A DNA stretch of 29,080 nt from CAZJAH01 sp964544155 (GTDB taxonomy: Bacteria > Bacteroidota > Ignavibacteria > Kapaibacteriales > UBA2268), in contig CAZJAH010000038.1 of the NCBI GenBank assembly GCA_964544155.1, forward strand, positions 1 to 29,080, written 5' to 3'. This document shows positions 15,982 to 22,937 of this stretch, piece by piece (positions within the stretch are counted from its first letter, which is position 1; each line of letters begins with the position of its first letter). The notes beneath the pieces were generated by a model. The model was not told the origin of the DNA. It saw nothing but the letters and a program-made list of their open reading frames with translations, and ran no database searches. The translations under genes were made by a program, and so were the position numbers.

Positions 15982-16716
15982 TCACCCTGCCTTCTGGCTG
16001 ACGTTTTTATTGATCTCGGCCAATTCGGGATGCTTATCCATGATAAGTACTATTTTCTCAAAATCATAGTTTTCGGCATGGTATGTTTCAATTAGTTCTT
16101 TAATCAGTTTATAGTCATCTTCCTCATCGACAGTAAGCCGGTACATACTATTATCCCTGTTCTGCTTCATGGAATAGATCCTGACTTTACCGGATCGGTT
16201 TTTGTTAATATAAGGGGTAACATGCTCAAGTTCATAGGGCTCTTTAGCGTTGTAATGCGCATCCTCGAGCAAATCGAAAGTGAATATCTCAAAATCCATT
16301 CCACGCGGGTAAGTCCTTTCCACACAATTTGACAGATAAAGGCCTGAAGAATAATTTTGTTTGAACCGGTTAAGGCCCTGCTTAACCAATGCCCCGTCAA
16401 TTAGAGGGCAGTCGGATGTTACTCTGATAATAATATTCAGCCCGAATTCTTTTGCTGCTTCGTAGTAGCGAGACAGAACGTTATCCCTGCTGCCCGCGAA
16501 GAAAGGCAGGTCATTTTTCCGGGCGAAATCTCTGATGGGTTTATCTTCTTCATCGGCAGTTGTAGCAATATATTTATTAATGCCACTCAAGCCCAGCCTT
16601 TCGAGATGATGCTCTAATAGGGTTTTTCCGCCTGCTTTGAGCATTATTTTACCGGGCAGCCTTGAGCTTGTCATTCTTGCCTGTGTAATTATTCCTACGT
16701 TTTCGGGTAATGTCAT
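15982..16716 (-). CDS. spsF: SpsF-family CMP-sugar cytidylyltransferase (PseF role)
   Basis: A 244-aa protein of the SpsF/COG1861 group of nucleotidyltransferases, related to CMP-Kdo and CMP-sialic acid synthetases. The CTP-binding signature is ARMTSSRLPGK (13-23); ATTADEEDKPI, FFAGSRDNVLSRYYEAA and RVTSDCPLID (98-107, acidic metal site) follow. In this operon it most likely activates the PseI product with CTP to CMP-pseudaminic acid, the donor for the transferases. Bacillus sps clusters use this family in the same position, whereas Helicobacter and Campylobacter use PseF. It overlaps the pseC stop by one base and is followed by the ATP-grasp gene after 3 bases. Confidence 0.87.
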   Translation of the reverse strand: MTLPENVGIITQARMTSSRLPGKIMLKAGGKTLLEHHLERLGLSGINKYIATTADEEDKPIRDFARKNDLPFFAGSRDNVLSRYYEAAKEFGLNIIIRVTSDCPLIDGALVKQGLNRFKQNYSSGLYLSNCVERTYPRGMDFEIFTFDLLEDAHYNAKEPYELEHVTPYINKNRSGKVRIYSMKQNRDNSMYRLTVDEEDDYKLIKELIETYHAENYDFEKIVLIMDKHPELAEINKNVSQKAG

Positions 16717-17855
16717 TATTTGGTCTTTTGTTTTTTAAAAAAATCTTTAATCGCGTTAATTACAGTTTCCTGTTCTTCGTCCTTCATGGCATGATAAATC
16801 GGCAGGCTAATGCAGCGGGCAAAGTATTTTTCAGCTACCGGGCAATAGTTTTTCCTGCCAAATTGTTCTTCATAATAAGGATGCCTGTAAACCGGCATAT
16901 AATGCACCTGGCAGTGAATATCTTTTTCGGCTAAAAAATTGTATAAGCTATCCCGCTCATCAGCCTGAATTATATATAAATGATAAGAATGGAAAAAGCC
17001 CTCTCTTATTTTAGGCAGTTTTAACGGCAGTTCTGAGAGCTCTCTATAATAATTATCTGCGAGCTGCCTTCTTCTTATGATGTTAGAATCCAGCCTTGAA
17101 AGCTGCTTTCTTCCTAGTGCCGCCTGAAAGTCAGTCATTCTGTAATTAAAGCCCTGTTCGGTCATTTCATAATACCATGCCGGCCTTCCGTGTATGGACT
17201 TTCTGACACCGTGCGACCTGAGCCTTTTGAGCCTCTCGTATGCCGCTTTGTCATTTGTAGTGATCATTCCGCCTTCACCACTGGTAATATGCTTGACAGG
17301 ATGGAATGAAAACACAGTCATATCACTGTATGTGCAACTCCCGGCCTTTACTTTTTCGCCTTTTGAATCTATGTAATACGATCCCGGGGCGTGGCAGGCA
17401 TCCTCTACTATTTTAAAACCTGCCTTTTGGGATAGTTGATGAAGTTTTTCGGTGTTTACCGGATATCCCGCCATATGAACAGGGGCTATCAGATCGACAT
17501 TATTATTCTCTAATTCTTCTGAAATTTCATCTATATCAAATATATAGCTGTCCGGATCTATATCACTAAAGAGCATATCAGCTCCGCAATACAAGGCAGC
17601 GTTGGATGTAGCTGCAAATGTTATGGCAGATGTAAGTGCCTTCGAGCCCTTTTTCAGCCCTGCGCATAAATACGCAAGATGCAGGGCGGCAGTTCCTGAA
17701 GATACTGCAACAGCATAAGCAGATCCGCAGTAACCCGCGAATTCACTTTCGAACAGTTCTATTTGCGGGCCTGTTGTGATGAAATCGGATTTCAGAACGG
17801 AGATCACCGCTTCGATATCTTCATCTCTAATTTCCTGCCTTCCGTATGGTATCAT
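16716..17855 (-). CDS. pseC: PseC, UDP-4-keto-sugar aminotransferase
   Basis: PseC is a PLP enzyme that transaminates UDP-2-acetamido-2,6-dideoxy-beta-L-arabino-hexos-4-ulose (the PseB product) with glutamate, giving the 4-amino-altrose derivative. The 379-aa protein shows the DegT/DnrJ/EryC1 layout: TTGPQIELFESEFA (27-40), SSGTAALHLA (52-61), VEDACHAPGSY (150-160, Asp contacting the PLP ring nitrogen) and SFHPVKHITSGEGG (183-196) with PLP lysine K188. C-terminal HVHY-type contacts appear as CQVHYMPVYRHPYY. It starts one base after the pseB stop, so the first two pathway steps are tightly coupled. Substrate is assigned from its position beside pseB, pseG and pseI. Confidence 0.92.
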   Translation of the reverse strand: MIPYGRQEIRDEDIEAVISVLKSDFITTGPQIELFESEFAGYCGSAYAVAVSSGTAALHLAYLCAGLKKGSKALTSAITFAATSNAALYCGADMLFSDIDPDSYIFDIDEISEELENNNVDLIAPVHMAGYPVNTEKLHQLSQKAGFKIVEDACHAPGSYYIDSKGEKVKAGSCTYSDMTVFSFHPVKHITSGEGGMITTNDKAAYERLKRLRSHGVRKSIHGRPAWYYEMTEQGFNYRMTDFQAALGRKQLSRLDSNIIRRRQLADNYYRELSELPLKLPKIREGFFHSYHLYIIQADERDSLYNFLAEKDIHCQVHYMPVYRHPYYEEQFGRKNYCPVAEKYFARCISLPIYHAMKDEEQETVINAIKDFFKKQKTK

Positions 17856-17856
17856 G

Positions 17857-18861
17857 TTAATAGATTATATCAATTTTATTTAATAAATTTCGCAAATCTT
17901 CTACACTAAGCCAATCTTTGTTAGTATCAGAAGAATACCTGAATCCCGGTTCGACTGGTTTTCCGCCTTCATGGAAACGCTTATCAATGCTCCACCAGTC
18001 GAAGCGAGGATAAATTATGTACTCATCTTCATATTCAAAGGCGTTTTGGGAATCCTCTTCAGTAATCATTACCTCATGAAGTTTTTCTCCGGGGCGTATG
18101 CCTTTATACTCGGGGATAGCCTCGGTATCAATAGCTTTTACCAGATCGGTTATTCTGAATGATGGAATTTTGCTGACGAATATTTCGCCGCCCTTAGCTA
18201 TTTTGATCACTTTAAGTACAAGGTTAACAGCTTCATCCAGGCTTATCCAAAAGCGCGTCATTCTTTCGTCTGTGACGGGAAGTGTTTTCTGCCCTTTATT
18301 TTTAAGTGACATGAAGAACGGTGTAACAGAACCGCGGCTGCCGGCTACATTGCCGTATCTTACTACCGAGAATGATGTTTTCTTGCGGCCTGAGTAAGCA
18401 TTAGCCGAAATAAATAGCTTATCGGAAACAAGTTTTGTAGCACCGTAAAGATTAACCGGATTAACAGCTTTATCGGTGGATAAAGCTATAACTTTCTCAA
18501 CCCCTTTATCAATGGAGGCATTAATCACGTTTTCAGCACCCGAAATATTAGTTCTTACTGCTTCTATAGGATTATATTCCATTAAAGGGACATGCTTTAG
18601 CGCGGCAGCGTGGATCACTGTATCGACGCCTTCAAAAGCTCTGTATAGCCTTTCCTTATCACGCACATCTCCTATAAAGAAGCGAAGTATGAAAGAATGT
18701 TCTTTCAGTTCCTCCTGCATTATGTACTGTTTATATTCATCCCTGCTGTATATAATCACTCTCGCCGGATCGTGTTTAGTAATTATCCTCTTCACGAATT
18801 TTTTCCCGAAAGAACCCGTCCCGCCGGTAATTAGTATCGATTTGTTCTTTAAAAATGACAT
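17857..18861 (-). CDS. pseB: PseB, inverting UDP-GlcNAc 4,6-dehydratase/5-epimerase
   Basis: PseB starts pseudaminic acid synthesis: it dehydrates UDP-GlcNAc at C4-C6 and inverts C5. It is an extended SDR enzyme with NAD(P) loop GGTGSFGK (13-20), IHAAALKHVPLMEYNP (83-98), the D130/K131 pair in STDKAVNP, and the Y139/K143 pair (YGATK). The longer frame back to 18891 adds MLNNCLKGMN, but ATG at 18861 gives the usual 334 aa starting MSFLKNKSILITGG and has GAAAGG 7 bases upstream. It is the soluble PseB/FlaA1 type, not the membrane-anchored CapD/PglF type. It is the first gene of the nine-gene operon, whose promoter should lie in the upstream 547-bp gap. Confidence 0.93.
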   Translation of the reverse strand: MSFLKNKSILITGGTGSFGKKFVKRIITKHDPARVIIYSRDEYKQYIMQEELKEHSFILRFFIGDVRDKERLYRAFEGVDTVIHAAALKHVPLMEYNPIEAVRTNISGAENVINASIDKGVEKVIALSTDKAVNPVNLYGATKLVSDKLFISANAYSGRKKTSFSVVRYGNVAGSRGSVTPFFMSLKNKGQKTLPVTDERMTRFWISLDEAVNLVLKVIKIAKGGEIFVSKIPSFRITDLVKAIDTEAIPEYKGIRPGEKLHEVMITEEDSQNAFEYEDEYIIYPRFDWWSIDKRFHEGGKPVEPGFRYSSDTNKDWLSVEDLRNLLNKIDIIY

Positions 18862-18868
18862 ATTCATT

Positions 18869-18874
18869 CCTTTC
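18869..18874 (-). promoter_or_regulatory. Ribosome binding site that fixes the pseB start
   Basis: On the - strand GAAAGG precedes ATG 18861 by 7 bases. The alternative in-frame ATGs at 18867 and 18891 would be too close to it or lie upstream of it. Confidence 0.6.
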
Positions 18875-19174
18875 AAGCAATTATTTAACAATTTTTAAGA
18901 CATTGTTAATCTTAGTATGAAATAGTATCATTATTCAGCCGAGAATACTTATCAGTACCACAATATATGTAGATTAATACTTATACTTTCAGGGAAATAC
19001 ATCTTTCATTTATATCATTTTTCAATGGTTCTGATATATTATGCTTCTATTATCAATAACAAGATAACAAATTCTAAATCTTTTCTATAAGGCACGGTTA
19101 TTATATAACAGTACGGTTTTAAGGTTTATGGCATTATCCTCAATAAAGGACTTTGCCGATTGTTATAATACTCA

Positions 19175-19339
19175 ATGATAAACTATTACTTCAATCAGCG
19201 CTCCATCGCCCGGAACAGGCTCCGCGAGCTATTTCCGGCCACTGCCCCTCATTATGGGGAAGCATTCGGAAAGCATGACGGGGTTGTGCGGTCAGGAGAA
19301 CATTTCCGGGAAAACACAGCAGCAAAGAGCCCCGCCTGA
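19175..19339 (+). CDS. Possible small ORF, 54 residues, in a GC-richer island
   Basis: An ATG-to-TGA frame of 54 codons begins MINYYFNQRSIARNRLRELF and ends in AAKSPA. It is basic with no signal peptide or membrane segment, and resembles no family I know. TATAAT at 19164-19169 lies just ahead of the ATG, which would make any transcript nearly leaderless; no Shine-Dalgarno is close. The opposite strand is also open for much of this island, so coding is unproven. The abrupt composition change and internal base-pairing fit a mobile or dispersed repeat, or a structured RNA, as well as a gene. Confidence 0.25.
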   Translation: MINYYFNQRSIARNRLRELFPATAPHYGEAFGKHDGVVRSGEHFRENTAAKSPA

Positions 19340-19341
19340 GA

Positions 19342-19407
19342 ATTTCAATAATTCACATGAAATATTTCAATAATTCACATGAACTATTTCAATAATTCAC
19401 ATGAACT
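19342..19407. repeat. Three perfect-length 22-bp tandem repeats beside the kdtA stop
   Basis: Units lie at 19342-19363, 19364-19385 and 19386-19407. All read ATTTCAATAATTCACATGAA plus AT or CT; only one base differs, in the first unit. Each contains the near-palindrome TTCA-CA-TGAA. The array ends one base before the kdtA stop codon (19411-19409) and begins just after the small ORF. Adjacent copies share no unique spacer, so this is not a CRISPR. Confidence 0.95.
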
Positions 19408-19408
19408 A

Positions 19409-20644
19409 TTAGTTAATAAATTTCCTGATTCTTTCAAAAATAAACTCTGTAGCGTTCCTTGAGCTTTCCACGTAGGATTTTGCGGCAGCCGCAGCCTTTG
19501 AGTATTTATTTTTAATCTTCATATTATCAAGCCAGGCTGAAAATTCGGATGAATTTACAACAACTTGCAGGGCGCCTGCATTCTCGAGCCTGGGAGCATC
19601 AGGCGAATTATTTATCTTTTTACCGGCGGCAAGTGGAAGGCCGTATCCTGCGGGTTCGGTAACACTATGTACTCCGGCACCAAATCCGCCGCCGATGTAT
19701 GCCAGATCCGCTATCCCGTAGAGTAAGAGCAATTTACCTATGGAATCGACAATAATATGAGAGTAACAGCCATGCTCATGTTTTTCTATATCACTAAGAA
19801 GTACGTAGTCCTTAATTTTAGTACTAAGAGCTTTAATATGGGCAGGGTCAGGCTCATGAGGCACGAAAACCACTGAGATATCATTGTGATTTTTCAAGGC
19901 TGATACGATCATTTCTTCATCATCTGGCCAGGTGCTTCCTGCCAGGAGAACTAAATCGTGTTTCAGAAAATCTTTTAAAAAATTAAAAGAATCATTTGCC
20001 GATCTGACTTTTTCGAGAATGCGGTCAATTCTTGTGTCGGCAGATGTAACGATCTGCGCCTTCAGCGCAAGGTCGTGCAGATAATCAGTATGTTCTTTAC
20101 CTGCCGTAAAAATCACATCGAAATATGAGAAAGCTTTTTTATAAAAGGGGCGGGATATCTTTTCGATAATACCGTCCACCCCGGGTTTTGTCGCACAAAA
20201 CAAGATAAGCGGTATGTTTCTGCTTTTGATCTCCCGGAAATGATTTATCCATAGCTCATATCTGACGAATAATACAAGGTCGGGATCGACTTTATCCACG
20301 AAAAAAGAGGCGTTTTCCTTTTTATCAATGGGCATGTAGAGTTTATGGTCGGCGAATTTGTAATTTTTTTGATTTTCATATCCTGATGGAGAAAAAAAAG
20401 AAACAATTATCTCGATCTCAGGATAGTTCTTACTGATCATTTCAATCAGCGGCTTAGCCTGCTCAAATTCACCCATAGAGGCAGCATGGACCCAAATACG
20501 CCTGCTATTTTTTGGGGGCAGGCTGTTTGCCATATCTTTCCATGTCTTTTCTCTGAGCTGCATTTTCTCATTTTTTCCTGCCTGCTTATTGAGCCATAAT
20601 CCGGCAGCAGGCAGGAAGAAAATATCATAAAGGAATTTTATCAA
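19409..20644 (-). CDS. waaA: Kdo transferase WaaA/KdtA
   Basis: KdtA transfers Kdo from CMP-Kdo to lipid A precursor at the inner face of the inner membrane, the first step of LPS core assembly. The 411-aa protein is GT30-like: a hydrophobic N-terminus (FLYDIFFLPAAGLWL) as membrane anchor, HAASMGEFEQ (53-62) with the expected catalytic base E59, RYELWINH, LLAGSTWPDDEE, VPHEPDP, and YIGGGFGAGVHSVTEPAGYGLPLAAG near the C-terminus. The canonical HN...EPA is HS...EPA and the following G-P loop reads GKKINNSP, a modest departure. An in-frame stop shortly upstream leaves TTG at 20644 as the only plausible start. It follows the enoyl-CoA hydratase by 61 bases. Confidence 0.92.
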   Translation of the reverse strand: MIKFLYDIFFLPAAGLWLNKQAGKNEKMQLREKTWKDMANSLPPKNSRRIWVHAASMGEFEQAKPLIEMISKNYPEIEIIVSFFSPSGYENQKNYKFADHKLYMPIDKKENASFFVDKVDPDLVLFVRYELWINHFREIKSRNIPLILFCATKPGVDGIIEKISRPFYKKAFSYFDVIFTAGKEHTDYLHDLALKAQIVTSADTRIDRILEKVRSANDSFNFLKDFLKHDLVLLAGSTWPDDEEMIVSALKNHNDISVVFVPHEPDPAHIKALSTKIKDYVLLSDIEKHEHGCYSHIIVDSIGKLLLLYGIADLAYIGGGFGAGVHSVTEPAGYGLPLAAGKKINNSPDAPRLENAGALQVVVNSSEFSAWLDNMKIKNKYSKAAAAAKSYVESSRNATEFIFERIRKFIN

Positions 20645-20705
20645 TTTAATGTATATGCGATTTATCCGAACAACTTATGGCAATTTAGTGAATTTCGGCA
20701 TATTA

Positions 20706-21482
20706 TCATCTGAAATCGGGCTTTCTCTTTTCTAAAAAGGCTTTTGTGCCTTCGGCGAAATCTTCAGTCCCGCATGTTCTGCCGAACATATCTGATTCAA
20801 AGGCAAGGCCTTCCAGCAGACTCAGTTCTTCAGACTTATTAACACACTGCACTGCGTTAGATACTGCCTGCTTACCTTTTGATAAAACCTTTAATACGAA
20901 TTTTTCAGTTTCGGCCATGAGTACATCGGGGCTGTAAACAGAGTTGACCAACCCTAAACGTAATGCTTCATCCGCATCGATAGTATTGCCCGAAATGATA
21001 AGCTCCATTGCTTTAGCCTTGCCGACAATCCTTGGAAGCCTTTGCGTGCCGCCATAACCGGGTATGATACCGAGATTAACTTCGGGCTGTCCGAATTTAG
21101 CCTGGTTTGAAGCGAATCTTATATGGGCCGCGAGAGCCAGCTCGCATCCTCCACCGAGAGCGAAACCGTTAACGGCTGCTATCACAGGTATCTTGAGTTG
21201 CTCCATTCTTTTCATCACATAAGAGCCGTATTCCGAGAAAATCTTGCCCGAACGGTCATCCGACTTATTTAATTCTTCAATATCCGCTCCGGCGGCGAAC
21301 GCTTTTTCACCCATACCTGTAATGATGAGCGCGTGCACTTCACGGTCGTTTTCAATAGCTTTTAAGGCCGAATCCATGTCGTCGAACATTTGTTTGTTCA
21401 AGGCGTTCAATTTGTCAGGCCTGTTGAGTTTGATTATAGCGTAGTTTTCTTTTTTTTCGAATATAATTGTTGAATATTCCAT
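20706..21482 (-). CDS. Enoyl-CoA hydratase (crotonase family)
   Basis: A 258-aa crotonase-fold enzyme that adds water to trans-2-enoyl-CoA, as in fatty acid beta-oxidation or butyryl-CoA pathways. Both catalytic glutamates of classical hydratases are present: E114 in NGFALGGGCELALA and E134 in FGQPEVNLGIIPGYGGTQRL. The CoA/oxyanion-hole segments are AFAAGADIEEL (61-71) and the ALGGG loop (108-112). This makes true hydratase activity more likely than an isomerase or dechlorinase role. ATG at 21482 has a GGGG-containing ribosome site. It is divergent from the gene at 21575 and upstream of kdtA; no other beta-oxidation gene is in view, so the pathway is unassigned. Confidence 0.9.
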   Translation of the reverse strand: MEYSTIIFEKKENYAIIKLNRPDKLNALNKQMFDDMDSALKAIENDREVHALIITGMGEKAFAAGADIEELNKSDDRSGKIFSEYGSYVMKRMEQLKIPVIAAVNGFALGGGCELALAAHIRFASNQAKFGQPEVNLGIIPGYGGTQRLPRIVGKAKAMELIISGNTIDADEALRLGLVNSVYSPDVLMAETEKFVLKVLSKGKQAVSNAVQCVNKSEELSLLEGLAFESDMFGRTCGTEDFAEGTKAFLEKRKPDFR

Positions 21483-21522
21483 AAATTTACCCCGGTTAAT
21501 TATAAATGATCTGAAAACAGTA

Positions 21523-21536
21523 TGATAAGTTTATCA
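21523..21536. promoter_or_regulatory. Candidate operator palindrome between divergent genes
   Basis: TGATAA-GT-TTATCA is a perfect inverted repeat with a two-base centre in the 92-bp divergent intergenic region of the enoyl-CoA hydratase and the phosphodiester glycosidase gene. Its position suits a regulator site, but short AT-rich palindromes also arise by chance. Confidence 0.25.
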
Positions 21537-21574
21537 ACGCAACGAAAATACTAAAAAAATATTCATAAAGCTAA

Positions 21575-22906
21575 ATGAATTCTTACAAAAATATAATTTT
21601 CCTGCTGCTAATAATGATTATTATTACTGAAATCCATGCTGAAGATGATGGATTAATAGCCGACAGCACATTATTTCCGGGTGTGGAATATCGGCTGATG
21701 CACATTAATAATGGCAGATATAAGCATAAAGTACATGTTATTGAAGCCAATCTCATTAATCCTGGAACTTCAATTGCAGTGCTGAAAGCCGGTGGGTTGA
21801 ATACTTACCTTGAGCATCTGCACATTATGGCTGAAAAGTATGATTCCGTTTCCACAGGCAGAATTATTGGAGCCATTAACGCGAATTTCTGGAGCGCTTA
21901 CAGGAATTATCCCATCGGGTGTACGGTAATTGAGGGGGAGATAGTCGAAGACGGAAGGTATAAGAACTGGAGCAGTATTTTCTTCGATGAAGTCAGCAGG
22001 CCTTATATTGATACTTTTGAACTTGATTTGAGATTGATATTGCCGGACAGGTCTGCAATCAAAATTGATGACGTTAACAGAAGAAGAGACAGCCTGCAAA
22101 TTGTTCTTTATAATAAGTATTACGGCTCAGAAATACCCTTCATCAGCAGCCTTGAAATAAATCACGCTTTAAATGAAGCAGCCGCGGAACACTACCTGAA
22201 CATGGCGGATGACAGTACAGAAAGCTTATTAGATACAGCTTCCTTCCTGAGAAATTATAAGGAAGAAACTGTACTTAACAGAGATGAGTATTTTTATAAA
22301 AAAATACTTCTGCGATACCTGGATATGCCGGCGGTAAACCGGCCATACCGGGTGGTGATTAACAGGATCGACACAGGGCTTATTGAAATCAGTGATAATG
22401 AAATTATTGTTTCTATGGGATTATCAGGTGATCTTCCCCGGTTAACAGCCGGTGATACGTTAACAGTTATTGCTAAAACAAATAAAATGAGTGATATTGT
22501 TTTCAAAAATGCCGTATCCGGCACTCCCAGATTGGTAAGAGATGGCAAAGCCGATCATGAAGCCTACATCGAAGGATCAAGGGGGCGGAGGTTCATCATG
22601 CACAGGCTTCCGAGAACGGCTATAGGTACGGATAAGCTTGCAACTAAGATTATCATAGCTGTTGTGGAAAAAGGCAGCCGAAGTGAAGGCGTTACGGGAG
22701 CATCATTATCTGAACTGGCGCAGATAATGAAAAAGCTGGGATGCCATAACGCAATGAACCTTGACGGCGGAGGCTCGTCGATGATGTTTGTTAATGGAGA
22801 TATCACCACAAGTAAATCGCCTAATAATTCTCTAAGAAAGATTTCAGTCGGCCTTAGTATAATTAAAAAGAGAGGAGCCCTGCATGATATTTTCCCCAAA
22901 AAATAA
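21575..22906 (+). CDS. Exported phosphodiester glycosidase-domain protein (NAGPA/DUF2233-like)
   Basis: A 443-aa exported protein. Residues 1-22 form a signal peptide (hydrophobic IIFLLLIMIIITEI, cleavage probably after IHA). The C-terminal region is an NAGPA/DUF2233 domain: VTGASLSELAQIMKKLG, the hallmark NLDGGGSSMM (395-404) and SPNNSLRKISVGLSI. In animals this fold is the uncovering enzyme that removes GlcNAc from GlcNAc-phosphate-mannose; bacterial relatives act on phosphodiester-linked sugars or cell-wall glycans. The N-terminal half contains GAINANFWSAY, also typical, with an insertion at about 170-270 that I cannot assign. It is convergent with a NamZ-like gene 31 bases away, which suggests, without proving, a shared theme of surface-glycan turnover. 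Confidence 0.83.
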   Translation: MNSYKNIIFLLLIMIIITEIHAEDDGLIADSTLFPGVEYRLMHINNGRYKHKVHVIEANLINPGTSIAVLKAGGLNTYLEHLHIMAEKYDSVSTGRIIGAINANFWSAYRNYPIGCTVIEGEIVEDGRYKNWSSIFFDEVSRPYIDTFELDLRLILPDRSAIKIDDVNRRRDSLQIVLYNKYYGSEIPFISSLEINHALNEAAAEHYLNMADDSTESLLDTASFLRNYKEETVLNRDEYFYKKILLRYLDMPAVNRPYRVVINRIDTGLIEISDNEIIVSMGLSGDLPRLTAGDTLTVIAKTNKMSDIVFKNAVSGTPRLVRDGKADHEAYIEGSRGRRFIMHRLPRTAIGTDKLATKIIIAVVEKGSRSEGVTGASLSELAQIMKKLGCHNAMNLDGGGSSMMFVNGDITTSKSPNNSLRKISVGLSIIKKRGALHDIFPKK

Positions 22907-22937
22907 TTACTAAATGATTCGGGGAATTCTAAAAATA

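Larger units (their letters stand above)
18862..19408. other. 547-bp gap between pseB and kdtA
   Basis: This is the only stretch above 300 bp without a firm gene. From 18862 to about 19170 it is strongly AT-rich and should contain the promoter of the pse operon, but I cannot fix a -35/-10 pair on the - strand. From about 19200 to 19340 composition turns GC-richer with paired segments: CCCGGAA (19209-19215) matches TTCCGGG (19304-19310), and CCCC/GGGG flank TCATTAT near 19245-19259. This island contains a possible small ORF. Three 22-bp tandem repeats follow and reach the kdtA stop. No tRNA, transposase fragment or clear pseudogene was recognised. Confidence 0.7.

Noticed and set aside
18476..18898. 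140-codon + strand frame
   Set aside because: Antisense to pseB, low-complexity Ser/Leu-rich content typical of shadow frames.
19342..19407. Repeat array considered as a CRISPR
   Set aside because: Units are directly adjacent with no unique spacers, only three copies, and no cas genes are present.
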